Source: CAUSKK01 sp963532425 (GTDB taxonomy: Bacteria > Pseudomonadota > Gammaproteobacteria > Cardiobacteriales > Cardiobacteriaceae). Taken from it: 64,000 nucleotides of DNA. The translations under genes and the position numbers were made by a program. Of this stretch, positions 1 through 7,836 are shown in pieces. The stretch lies in NCBI GenBank assembly GCA_963532425.1, contig CAUSKK010000005.1, forward strand, positions 39,815-103,814. The letters are read 5' to 3'. Each line of letters starts with the position of its first letter. Positions within the stretch are counted from its first letter, which is position 1. The notes under the pieces are model-generated. The model was not told where the DNA came from and ran no database searches. It was given only the letters and a program-made list of their open reading frames with translations.

Positions 1-125
1 ACTTTAAATGCCTCGCTGGAGCAAAAATCACTACTAAATTAGACCGCTGGCATTTCGTCCACGTGCCTTGAGACGGACTAGACCGGGCTAAGCAAGCTGG
101 CGGGCATTAGCTCAAGCATTTACCG

Positions 126-168
126 ACGGACGGGCGGTTCTTCGCCTTCGGCTCAGGCGCCCGTCCGT
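126..168 (+). terminator. Inverted repeat, possible terminator of an upstream gene
   Basis: An 11-bp perfect inverted repeat (ACGGACGGGCG at 126-136, its complement at 158-168) flanks a 21-nt loop that holds a smaller GCC-TTC-GGC hairpin. It is followed by a weak T-containing tract rather than a clean T run. It may end a plus-strand gene lying left of the window. No gene is visible in 1-392. Confidence 0.3.
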
Positions 169-180
169 TTGTATAAAACC

Positions 181-262
181 ATTTACAAACAGATGGGCGC
201 TTCCCCTGTATGTATTTAGAGCCTAAATTACATACAGGAGAAGCGCTTGTCTGACTGTAAAT
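181..262. repeat. Long imperfect hairpin upstream of argC
   Basis: The two arms (about 181-219 and 222-262) pair almost end to end. ATTTACA pairs with TGTAAAT at the base. GCGCTTC (197-203) pairs with GAAGCGC (240-246), so the halves of the window's palindrome face each other. CCTGTATGTA pairs with TACATACAGG, and TTTAG pairs with CTAAA at the tip. The loop is only a few bases. Its AT content is higher than the surroundings. It could be a small structured RNA, a mobile miniature inverted-repeat element or a 5-prime regulatory structure. I see no open frame in it. Confidence 0.5.
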
Positions 263-392
263 CCGCAGAACCCTTGCACAACCGTGGCCGGGTGCCAACA
301 AATAGCACCTCCATTGCTAAATGGCGAAAGCGCCCTGGCCCCGTCTGGGGGTTACAATCGGGGGTCTTCTTATTAAAAACAGAGGAATACCC

Positions 393-1427
393 ATGAGAGT
401 CAGCATTATCGGAGCCACCGGCTACGTGGGCGTTGAGCTGCTACGGCTGCTAAGCGCCCACCCGGCGGCGGAAATCGTCCACATCACCTCCGAAAGCCAC
501 GCCGGCGCCAGTCCCGCCACCGTTTATCCCCATCTGCACGGCCGTTGTCCACTGGCGCTGGAACCCATGAGCGCCGCCGCCGCCATCGCCGCTGATTCCG
601 AAGTGCTCTTCGTGGCCCTGCCCCACGGCCATGCCATGCGTCTGGGGAAGGAGGTGGCCCAGCTGCCCGTGCGCCTCATCGACCTGGGCGCCGATTACCG
701 CTTCGATAATCCGGCCGTCTACCGCCAGTGGTACGGCCTGGAGCACGAACACCCGGACGCCGCCCGCGTCTACGGCCTGGCCGAGTGGCAGCGGTCGGCC
801 ATTCGCCATGCCAAAATCATCGGCAATGCGGGCTGTTACCCCACCGCCAGCATTCTGGCCCTAATGCCCCTGCTCCGGGCCGGCCTGATTGAAAGTGGCT
901 CCATCATCATTGATGCCGCCTCGGGGGTTTCCGGCGCCGGCCGCGCGGCCACGGCGGCCAACCATTTTCCCGAACTCTACGACAGCTTTAAGGCCTACGG
1001 GGTCGCCGGCCACCGGCACACGCCGGAAATCGAACAGGCCCTAAGCCAGCTGGCCGGCGAAGCACAGATTATTTCCTTCACGCCGCACCTGCTGCCGATG
1101 GTGCGCGGCATTCTCGCCACCTGCTACGGCAAGCTGCGGCCGGGGGTAAGTGCCGCCGCCGTAGACGCCGCCTTCCAGGACAGCTACGGCAACGAACCCT
1201 TCATTCGGCTGCTTGGCCGCAACGGCTACCCCACCACCAAGGCCGTGCGCGGTTCCAACTTCTGCGACTTGGCCTGGCACATCGACGCGCGCAGCGGCCG
1301 GGTCATCGTGCTGTCCGCCATCGACAATTTGGTTAAGGGGGCGGCGGGCCAGGCGGTGCAGAATTTCAACATCGCCTGCGGCTTCGCCGAAGACACCGGC
1401 CTGCAGCAAATCCCCCTTTATCCCTAA
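393..1427 (+). CDS. argC: N-acetyl-gamma-glutamyl-phosphate reductase
   Basis: Third step of arginine synthesis: NADPH-dependent reduction of N-acetylglutamyl phosphate to the semialdehyde, in the cytoplasm. The 344-residue protein has the nucleotide-binding GATGYVG at residues 7-13 and the active-site GNAGCYPT with Cys148. The size fits the family (about 330-345). I place the start at the ATG at 393, preceded by AGAGGA. An in-frame ATG at 321 would add a tail with no family counterpart. A TACAAT hexamer at 353-358 is a plausible -10 box, but no good -35 is visible. It is the first gene of argC-argJ-argB-argD, whose gaps are only 8-9 nt. Confidence 0.96.
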   Translation: MRVSIIGATGYVGVELLRLLSAHPAAEIVHITSESHAGASPATVYPHLHGRCPLALEPMSAAAAIAADSEVLFVALPHGHAMRLGKEVAQLPVRLIDLGADYRFDNPAVYRQWYGLEHEHPDAARVYGLAEWQRSAIRHAKIIGNAGCYPTASILALMPLLRAGLIESGSIIIDAASGVSGAGRAATAANHFPELYDSFKAYGVAGHRHTPEIEQALSQLAGEAQIISFTPHLLPMVRGILATCYGKLRPGVSAAAVDAAFQDSYGNEPFIRLLGRNGYPTTKAVRGSNFCDLAWHIDARSGRVIVLSAIDNLVKGAAGQAVQNFNIACGFAEDTGLQQIPLYP

Positions 1428-1436
1428 GGAGTAACC

Positions 1437-2642
1437 ATGAACAACAGTAAGCAAGCCAGCATTAGCTTTCCCCGTGGCTTTCGCGCCGCCGGCGTCAGTG
1501 CCGGCCTGAAGAAAAGCGGCAAGAAGGACGTGGCCCTGGTGGTTTCCGACCGGCCGGCCGCCGTGGCGGCGGTCTTTACCCAAAATCTGATGGCGGCGGC
1601 ACCGGTCATCGTGGCGCGGGAAACGGTGGCCCAGGGCCGGGCCCGGGCCATCATCGTTAATTCCGGCGTGGCCAACGCCTGCACCGGCGCCGAGGGTGTG
1701 GCCGACGCCCGCGCCACCATTGCCCACGTGGCGGAACGGCTGGGCTGCGCCGCCGACGAAGTGGTTGTGGCCTCCACCGGGGTTATCGGGAAACGGCTGC
1801 CCATGGCTAAGCTCCGGGCCGGCATTGATGCGGCCGTGGCGGAACTGGCGCCCGACAACGGGGCCGCCGCCGCCGAGGCCATTCTCACCACGGACACCTG
1901 CGTTAAGTGCGCCACGGCGGAAATTAGCCTGGGCGGCCGGCCGGTGCGCTGCGGCGCCATGGCCAAGGGTTCCGGCATGATTCAGCCGAACATGGCCACC
2001 ATGCTGTGCTTTATCACCACCGACGCTGCCATTGCCGCGCCGCTGCTACGGGAGGCGCTGCGGGAAGTTACCGAAACCACCTTCAACATGATTTCCGTGG
2101 ACGGCGACATGAGCACCAACGACATGGTGGCGGTGCTGGCCAACGGTGCCGCCGGCAATGCGGAAATTAACGCTCGGGACGAGGACTATTACCGGCTACG
2201 CGATGCGCTCCATGAACTCTGCGCCACCCTGGCCCGGGCCATCGTCCTGGACGGCGAGGGGGCGACCAAGCTATTAACCATTGAAGTGAGCGGGGCGCCG
2301 GATTTCGCCGCCGCCAAACAGGTGGCCATGAGCGTGGCCAAGTCGCCGCTGGTGAAAACCGCCTTTTTCGGCCAGGACCCCAACTGGGGTCGGGTGGCCG
2401 CCGCCGTCGGCTATGCGGGGGTGCCGCTGGAACCGGAGCGGGTGGAAATTGCCTTTGGTGGCATTAGCGTTTATCACCGGGGTGTGGGCCGCGACGGCGA
2501 CGAGGCGGCGCTGAAGCGGGTCATGGCGGAACGGGAAATTAAGCTAAGCATCGACCTGGGCGCCGGCCCGGCCCGGGCCACGGTCTGGAGCTGCGACCTG
2601 TCCTACGACTATGTGAAGATTAACGGCGAGTACCGCACCTAG
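1437..2642 (+). CDS. argJ: Glutamate N-acetyltransferase / ornithine acetyltransferase
   Basis: ArgJ moves acetyl groups from N-acetylornithine to glutamate, recycling acetate in arginine synthesis. Many members also make N-acetylglutamate from acetyl-CoA. The 401-residue protein carries the autoprocessing site in QPNMATMLCF, where cleavage before Thr188 frees the nucleophile of the beta chain. The KGSGMI stretch just before it is also typical. It lies 9 nt after argC and 8 nt before argB, each with its own AGGAG-type ribosome binding site. Its presence shows the cyclic pathway, so no argE or argA is needed in this cluster. Whether it is mono- or bifunctional cannot be read from the sequence. 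Confidence 0.95.
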   Translation: MNNSKQASISFPRGFRAAGVSAGLKKSGKKDVALVVSDRPAAVAAVFTQNLMAAAPVIVARETVAQGRARAIIVNSGVANACTGAEGVADARATIAHVAERLGCAADEVVVASTGVIGKRLPMAKLRAGIDAAVAELAPDNGAAAAEAILTTDTCVKCATAEISLGGRPVRCGAMAKGSGMIQPNMATMLCFITTDAAIAAPLLREALREVTETTFNMISVDGDMSTNDMVAVLANGAAGNAEINARDEDYYRLRDALHELCATLARAIVLDGEGATKLLTIEVSGAPDFAAAKQVAMSVAKSPLVKTAFFGQDPNWGRVAAAVGYAGVPLEPERVEIAFGGISVYHRGVGRDGDEAALKRVMAEREIKLSIDLGAGPARATVWSCDLSYDYVKINGEYRT

Positions 2643-2650
2643 GAGGAACC

Positions 2651-3535
2651 ATGCAAGCTGCACAAACCAGGGCCGCCATTCTCGTTGAGGCGCTGCCCTA
2701 CATTCGGGAATTCGCCGGTAAAACCATCGTGGTGAAATACGGCGGCAACGCCATGGGCGGCGCCGATCTGACCGACCAGGTGATGGCCGACATTGCCCTG
2801 ATGAAATTCGTCGGCATTCGTCCGGTGGTCGTCCACGGCGGCGGCCCGGACATCAGCGCCCAGCTGGAACGGCTAGGCAAAAAGAGTGAATTCATCGGCG
2901 GCCTGCGGGTTACCGACGCTGAAACCGCCGCCATTGCCGAAATGGTGCTGGTGGGCAAGATTAACCGGGCCCTGGTCGATGGGCTAAACCGCCAGGGCGT
3001 GCGCGCCGTGGGCCTGTCCGGCAAGGACGCCCACTTTCTCCGCGCCGAGAAGCAGAGCGGCACCATCAGCGAAAACGGCCAACGGCGCCCGGTGGACATC
3101 GGCTACGTGGGCCGCGTTACCCACATTGATACTAGTTTAATCACGGACCTGCTGGCCCGGGATTACGTGCCGGTGGTGGCGCCGGTGGGCTACGGCAGCG
3201 CCGGTGAGACCTTTAACATTAACGCCGACACCGTGGCCGCCGAACTGGCCGGGGCCCTGGCGGCGGAGAAGCTGCTATTGCTAACCAACGTGGAGGGCAT
3301 CTATCGCGACATCAACGACCCGAGCAGTTTAGTTTCCAGCATTAGCGCCGCCGACGCCCGCGCCTGGATTCAAGATGGCACCATCGCCGGCGGCATGATT
3401 CCCAAGGTGGAGGCCTGCCTGACCGCCCTGGCCGGCGGCGCCCGCAAGGCGCACATCATCGACGGCCGGCTGGCCCACGCCATTATTCTTGAGCTCTACA
3501 CCTCCGCCGGCATCGGCACCCAGCTGGAACCCTAG
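2651..3535 (+). CDS. argB: Acetylglutamate kinase
   Basis: Phosphorylates N-acetylglutamate with ATP, the second and usually feedback-controlled step of arginine synthesis. The 294-residue amino-acid-kinase-fold protein has KYGGNAM near residues 29-35 and VVHGGGPDI near 57-65, which bind ATP and substrate. KVEACLTALAGG near the C-terminus is also conserved. The length matches the roughly 300-residue form that is arginine-inhibited in pseudomonads, rather than the 258-residue E. coli type. Arginine sensitivity is an inference from length only. It sits third in the arg operon. Confidence 0.96.
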   Translation: MQAAQTRAAILVEALPYIREFAGKTIVVKYGGNAMGGADLTDQVMADIALMKFVGIRPVVVHGGGPDISAQLERLGKKSEFIGGLRVTDAETAAIAEMVLVGKINRALVDGLNRQGVRAVGLSGKDAHFLRAEKQSGTISENGQRRPVDIGYVGRVTHIDTSLITDLLARDYVPVVAPVGYGSAGETFNINADTVAAELAGALAAEKLLLLTNVEGIYRDINDPSSLVSSISAADARAWIQDGTIAGGMIPKVEACLTALAGGARKAHIIDGRLAHAIILELYTSAGIGTQLEP

Positions 3536-3544
3536 GGAAATCCC

Positions 3545-4741
3545 ATGACCAACGACATTTACCAACGGGACGCGCAGAACTATCTGGCCGTTTACCAACG
3601 CTATCCGCTCATTCTCGACCGGGGCGAAGGCGTCTATCTCTACGGCCAGGACGGCCGGCGCTACCTGGACTTTCTCGCCGGCATTGCCGTGAACGTGCTC
3701 GGCCACGGCTACCCGCCGCTGGTGGCCGCCATCGCCGCCCAGGCCGGCCGCCTAATCCATTGTTCCAATCTTTACTACACCGCCGTCCAGGCCGAGGCGG
3801 CGGAAAAGCTGGTGCGGCTGAGCGGCCTCGGCAAGGCCTTCTTTGCCAATTCCGGCGCCGAAGCCAATGAGGGCGCCATCAAGCTGGCGCGCCGCTACGG
3901 CCAGCGCCAGAGTCCGGACAAGTACCACATCATCAGCGCCACCGCCAGCTTTCACGGCCGCACCCTGGCCACCCTGACCGCCACCGGCCAGCCCAAATAC
4001 CAGCAGGGCTTCGGCCCATTGCCGGCGGGCTTCAGCCACGTGCCCTATGGCGACGGCGCGGCGCTGGCGGCGGCGATGAATGAAAACACCTGCGCCGTAC
4101 TACTGGAAACGGTGCAGGGGGAAGGCGGCGTGCACGTGCCCAGCCGCGAGTATCTGGCCCAGGTGCGGGCGCTGTGCGACAGCCACGGCGCCCTGCTAAT
4201 CCTCGATGAAATTCAGAGCGGCGTGGGTCGTTGCGGCCATTTCTTCGCCTATGAACACTTCGGCCTGCGCCCCGACATCGTTACTCTGGCCAAGGGCCTG
4301 GGCGGCGGCGTACCCATCGGCGCCTTCTGTGCCCGCGACGAGGTGGCCGCCTGCTTCGGTCCCGGCGACCACGGCACCACCTTCGGCGGTAATCCGCTGG
4401 CCTGTGCGGCGGCCAATGTGGTGCTGGACACGGTGGCCCGGCCGGACTTCCTTAATCACGTCAAGGCGATGGGCGCCCTGCTGCGGGCGGGTCTGGAACG
4501 GCTACAGGCCCGCTACCCCGCCCATATCCGTGAAGTGCGGGGGCTGGGCCTGCTGCTGGCCCTGGAGCTGACCGAGCCCGGCCGCGCCATCGTTGATGAT
4601 TGCCTACGGGAAGGGCTCATCATCAACTGCACCGCCGGCCAGGTGCTGCGCTTTGCGCCGCCGCTCATCGTGCAGCGGGAACACATCGAGGCGCTGCTGG
4701 AGATTCTGGAACGGGTGCTGGCGGGCCACTGGCAAAAATAG
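3545..4741 (+). CDS. argD: Acetylornithine aminotransferase
   Basis: PLP-dependent class III aminotransferase making N-acetylornithine from the semialdehyde with glutamate as donor. It may also serve in lysine synthesis. The 398-residue protein has NSGAEANEGAIKLAR (cofactor phosphate site), LDEIQSGVGR (the Asp that holds the PLP ring nitrogen) and TLAKGLGGG with the Schiff-base Lys250. Length and motif order match the family. It is the last gene of the operon. An AGAAGCGCTTCG palindrome follows at about 4780, with no classical terminator, so read-through into the next gene is possible. Confidence 0.95.
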   Translation: MTNDIYQRDAQNYLAVYQRYPLILDRGEGVYLYGQDGRRYLDFLAGIAVNVLGHGYPPLVAAIAAQAGRLIHCSNLYYTAVQAEAAEKLVRLSGLGKAFFANSGAEANEGAIKLARRYGQRQSPDKYHIISATASFHGRTLATLTATGQPKYQQGFGPLPAGFSHVPYGDGAALAAAMNENTCAVLLETVQGEGGVHVPSREYLAQVRALCDSHGALLILDEIQSGVGRCGHFFAYEHFGLRPDIVTLAKGLGGGVPIGAFCARDEVAACFGPGDHGTTFGGNPLACAAANVVLDTVARPDFLNHVKAMGALLRAGLERLQARYPAHIREVRGLGLLLALELTEPGRAIVDDCLREGLIINCTAGQVLRFAPPLIVQREHIEALLEILERVLAGHWQK

Positions 4742-4811
4742 GCGGCCGGGGCCATGAAAAAGCCGTTAATGGCATACCGTAGAAGCGCTTCGCTGGCTTC
4801 CGAGCATTAGG

Positions 4812-5708
4812 ATGGACGTTAGGGACATTTTGAATGCCCTGAACCCGGTCACGGCCCCAGCCCCGGTGAAGCGCTTCCTGCTGGTCCTGCTGCTGGCCCG
4901 GGTTGCCGCCGCCGACTGTGGCACTCTGGACGCCCGGCTGGCCACCGAACTCCAGGCTCTGGCTGCCGCCCGGGAATGGCCCTTCAACCCACTGCGGGGC
5001 CGACTCCAGGCCGGGGCTCTACAAACCACGGCCAGCGGCCGGGAACGCTGGCGGGCCGCCCAGCGCCAGCGCTATGACGGACGCATCGGCGGGCTGCTGG
5101 AAAACCACGCCGCCGAGGCCTGGCGCTGTGCTTTCCCCCGGGCCACGGCCGCCGGGCTGGTCGAGGTGGCCAGCACCGATGGCCGGCTGCGGCTGTTCGG
5201 CTGGGAACGGCGGGAAAATATCGACTGGCACTTCAGCGGTGCCCGCTGGTTCTGGCGCGACGGCCAGGGCCGCCTGCGCACCATGACCCCCGACACGTCG
5301 GTGCCCCAAATCCATTACAGCGGCCTGCCCCGGCGCCTCTGGACGGTGGCTCTGGGCCGGGGCCGGCGCGCCTATCTGCTGGAGGAGGTGGAGCGCTTCG
5401 ATTCGCCGATCCGGGCCCACCGGCTGCGGCTGCTGCAAGCCATTGGCCCGGAACTGCGGACGCCAGCGGTATTCCGCCGGGACGGCCAGACCCACCGGGA
5501 ACTGCGCTTCAGCTATGACACCCGCAGCCGCTCCGTCCAGCCGGGCTTCGGCTGGGACGCCCGCCGCCGGCAAATCCACATGCCGGTGGTCAAACGAACC
5601 GGGCGCTTCCCCAGCCCCGAACCCGGCAAACAGGTGCAAATCCTGGGCTGGGACGAGCGCCGGGGGCTTTTTATTGCTCGGGGCGAACGGCCGGCGGCGG
5701 GCCGATAG
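4812..5708 (+). CDS. Secreted or membrane-anchored protein, unknown function
   Basis: I do not recognise the family. The frame is 298 residues. A hydrophobic stretch (FLLVLLLARVAAA, about residues 21-33) is followed by Asp-Cys and looks like a signal peptide. It fits better with a GTG start at 4866, which gives VKRFLLV and 280 residues. The ATG at 4812 has AGG directly abutting it and no proper spacing. The mature part is rich in Arg and Trp with no recognisable catalytic motif. An exact GAAGCGCTTC at 4868-4877 encodes the Lys-Arg-Phe of the signal. It is followed 55 nt later by another secreted protein, so the two may act together in the envelope. Confidence 0.65.
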   Translation: MDVRDILNALNPVTAPAPVKRFLLVLLLARVAAADCGTLDARLATELQALAAAREWPFNPLRGRLQAGALQTTASGRERWRAAQRQRYDGRIGGLLENHAAEAWRCAFPRATAAGLVEVASTDGRLRLFGWERRENIDWHFSGARWFWRDGQGRLRTMTPDTSVPQIHYSGLPRRLWTVALGRGRRAYLLEEVERFDSPIRAHRLRLLQAIGPELRTPAVFRRDGQTHRELRFSYDTRSRSVQPGFGWDARRRQIHMPVVKRTGRFPSPEPGKQVQILGWDERRGLFIARGERPAAGR

Positions 5709-5763
5709 GGCCGGGGCGGCGATTCATCTAAAAGCGCCCCTCTTCCCCCTGCCGAGGAATCCC

Positions 5764-6990
5764 ATGAAAAAAACTTTACTGGCCGCCACCCTGCTGGTCG
5801 GTTTGGCCCAGGGCCACCCCATTGACGCCCCCAGCGCCTGGGCCCCGGCCCCGGTCTGTGCCATCGGGAGCGTTAGCTATCTGGACAAAGCACCCCTGCC
5901 GGACTGGCTGGCCAATGCCCAAACCCTGGCGCCGGACTGGCTCCAGCTGCGCGATTGGCCCAGCCTGGTGGGCCGCCCTGACCGCTCCCCGGCCGTCCGG
6001 GCGCTGGTGGCCATACTCAACGACCGGAAAACCCCCTGTGCCACCGCAGAACAGCTGTACCTGCTGCTGGACCAGGCGCCCACCGCCGCCGGCCAGCTGA
6101 TGTTGCTGGCGGCCCTCCAGCAGGTGGATAGCCGGCGGGGCTTTGACCGACAGAAGTCGCGTCTGAAGCTGGCCACGTCGGTGCGTGAAGCCGGCAGCGG
6201 AAAAACTAAAACGGCGGGCCAGTGGCTGGCGGTCATTGAGAAGCAGCTGGCGCCGAACTTTGATTCCTCCGAGGCGGAAGCGCTAATCACCGCCGCGCCG
6301 CAGCTGGAAAATCGCCGGCTGGGCCGGGAGCAGCGGCTGTCCTATCGGTGGGCTGCCTTTAACGTGTTGGCCCATGATGAGCAGGGCGCCGAAACCTTTG
6401 AAAGAATTCTGCCCGAGGCCACGCCGGCCGGGCAGCTTTACGCCCTAAACGGCCTGCTGGCCCTGGAGCCGGGCCGCTTCTGCACCCTACAAAGCCAACT
6501 GCCCCGGGCGGCCAAAGTTCGGGTGGTTAGCGGGGATTCCCGCCGCGAGCTGACGGCCGGCGCACTGCTGGACGAGCTTAACCGGACGGTGGATTGCACC
6601 CAGGCCCTGAGCAGGGAAGTGGAACGGGCGATGGGGCGTCTGCTAAAAGCCACCCAAATGGAGGGCGAAAGGGTGGGCTTTTTTGACCGTAAATCGCGGC
6701 CCTGGGCAGCCCTGCAACTGATACTTAGCCAAGCGGACGCCGCCGCACGGCTGGAACAAATCTTCCGACAGGCGGCGCAGCCGGCCGGCCAGCTCTATGC
6801 GCTCCAGGGCCTGGCCACGGTGGCCCCGGCCCGCTTCTGTGCTCTTCGTTCGCAGCTGGCGCCGGACCTGGGGGTGCGGGAACAGACCTTCGATAGGCTT
6901 AACGAAGTCCGGGCGGCCGAACTCATCGCCCAATACGGCAAAAACATCGACTGTGGCCGGCTAGAGGCCCCGGGCCCGCCGACCCCCTAG
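5764..6990 (+). CDS. Secreted protein with three internal repeats, unknown function
   Basis: Unrecognised 408-residue protein. The ATG at 5764 has GAGGAATCCC in front and gives a clean signal peptide (MKKTLLAATLLVGLAQG). The ORF is open further upstream, but that part overlaps the previous gene. Three related segments are visible: AAGQLMLLAAL near residue 108, PAGQLYALNGLLAL near 221 and PAGQLYALQGLATV near 340. The last two are followed by RFCTLQSQL and RFCALRSQL. The spacing of about 113-119 residues suggests a repeated helical module, each with one or two cysteines. Mature-part cysteines could form disulfides in the periplasm. It ends just before a palindrome-built terminator. Confidence 0.75.
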   Translation: MKKTLLAATLLVGLAQGHPIDAPSAWAPAPVCAIGSVSYLDKAPLPDWLANAQTLAPDWLQLRDWPSLVGRPDRSPAVRALVAILNDRKTPCATAEQLYLLLDQAPTAAGQLMLLAALQQVDSRRGFDRQKSRLKLATSVREAGSGKTKTAGQWLAVIEKQLAPNFDSSEAEALITAAPQLENRRLGREQRLSYRWAAFNVLAHDEQGAETFERILPEATPAGQLYALNGLLALEPGRFCTLQSQLPRAAKVRVVSGDSRRELTAGALLDELNRTVDCTQALSREVERAMGRLLKATQMEGERVGFFDRKSRPWAALQLILSQADAAARLEQIFRQAAQPAGQLYALQGLATVAPARFCALRSQLAPDLGVREQTFDRLNEVRAAELIAQYGKNIDCGRLEAPGPPTP

Positions 6991-7011
6991 CTTCATTCCA
7001 TCCATTTCAGT

Positions 7012-7040
7012 AAGCGCTTCCCCCGGGAAGCGCTTTTTTT
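7012..7040 (+). terminator. Rho-independent terminator made of two palindromes
   Basis: AAGCGCTTCCC (7012-7022) pairs with GGGAAGCGCTT (7025-7035) and runs into T7. The two arms are two copies of the window-wide GAAGCGCTTC element. It lies between a plus-strand gene and a convergent minus-strand gene. Confidence 0.85.
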
Positions 7041-7054
7041 GCGCCGGCCCCCCT

Positions 7055-7795
7055 TCAGGCCAAAAACTCCCGTTCCAATACCACCGCCCAGCCATCGTCG
7101 CCGTTGCTGGGGGCCACCTCGTCGGCGGCGGCCTTGAGCAGCGGCAGGTCATTGTCGCCGTCGCCCAGGGCCAGCAGCCGGGCCGGATGCCAACCCTGCC
7201 GGGCCCAGAGCCAGCGCAGGGCCTCGGCCTCGTCGGCGCCGGCGGCGGTAATTTCCAGATAGTCCGCCTTGGAACGTTGCACATTCAGTGTCGGCAGGGC
7301 CGCCCCTAGCCGTTCGGCCCAATGGCTGATAAGGGCGGCGGGGCCCAGCAGCAGCACCTTGTGCACCGGCCCCGGGGCGGCGGGCCGGGGTTCCGGCTCC
7401 AGGCCGATGATGGCCGTTTCCCGGCGGCAGCGGGGGTGGGTCGGGTCGGCGCAGTACCAGTGCCGGCCGCAGTAGTCATGGCGCAGCAGCGCCGGGGCCT
7501 CGGCCAGCAGCGTGGCCAGGGTGGCCAGGGCCGCCGGACTGAGCGCCCGCTGCTGGATAATCCGGTCGGCGCCGTCGAGAATCAGCGCGCCATTGAGGGC
7601 AATCAGCGGCAGGCCGGGGCCGAGCGCTTCGGCCAGTGGACGCATGGCCGCCGGCGGCCGCGCCGATACCAGCACAATGGGAATCCCCGCCGCCACCACC
7701 GCCCGGCCCGCCGCCCGGTTGCGGGGGCTGAGCTGATGCTGGGGGTTCAACAGGGTGCCGTCGATGTCGCTAAAAATGGCCTGGAAACGGGGCAT
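7055..7795 (-). CDS. Cof-type HAD-superfamily sugar-phosphate phosphatase
   Basis: Haloacid-dehalogenase-fold hydrolase of the Cof/YbiV group (C2B cap). The 246-residue protein opens with FSDIDGTLLN, so Asp10 is the predicted nucleophile and Asp12 the acid/base. It carries VLVSAR (motif II) and ends with LALGDGDNDLPLLKAA (motif IV, metal binding). Members dephosphorylate sugar phosphates or flavin and pyridoxal phosphates. The substrate here is unknown. The start has GAGGAC upstream on the minus strand. The palindrome array begins only about 40 nt upstream of the start codon, so its promoter must lie inside or next to the array. Confidence 0.85.
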   Translation of the reverse strand: MPRFQAIFSDIDGTLLNPQHQLSPRNRAAGRAVVAAGIPIVLVSARPPAAMRPLAEALGPGLPLIALNGALILDGADRIIQQRALSPAALATLATLLAEAPALLRHDYCGRHWYCADPTHPRCRRETAIIGLEPEPRPAAPGPVHKVLLLGPAALISHWAERLGAALPTLNVQRSKADYLEITAAGADEAEALRWLWARQGWHPARLLALGDGDNDLPLLKAAADEVAPSNGDDGWAVVLEREFLA

Positions 7796-7836
7796 GGTCT
7801 AGTCCTCGGAAAATGGGATTTTTATTTTAGGGAGGG

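Noticed and set aside
1..300. Structured RNA gene such as tmRNA, RNase P RNA or 6S RNA in the hairpin-rich start
   Set aside because: I could not find the conserved sequences of any of these RNAs on either strand.
107..301. 64-residue frame on the minus strand
   Set aside because: It spans the hairpins upstream of argC, has no ribosome site and no recognisable sequence.
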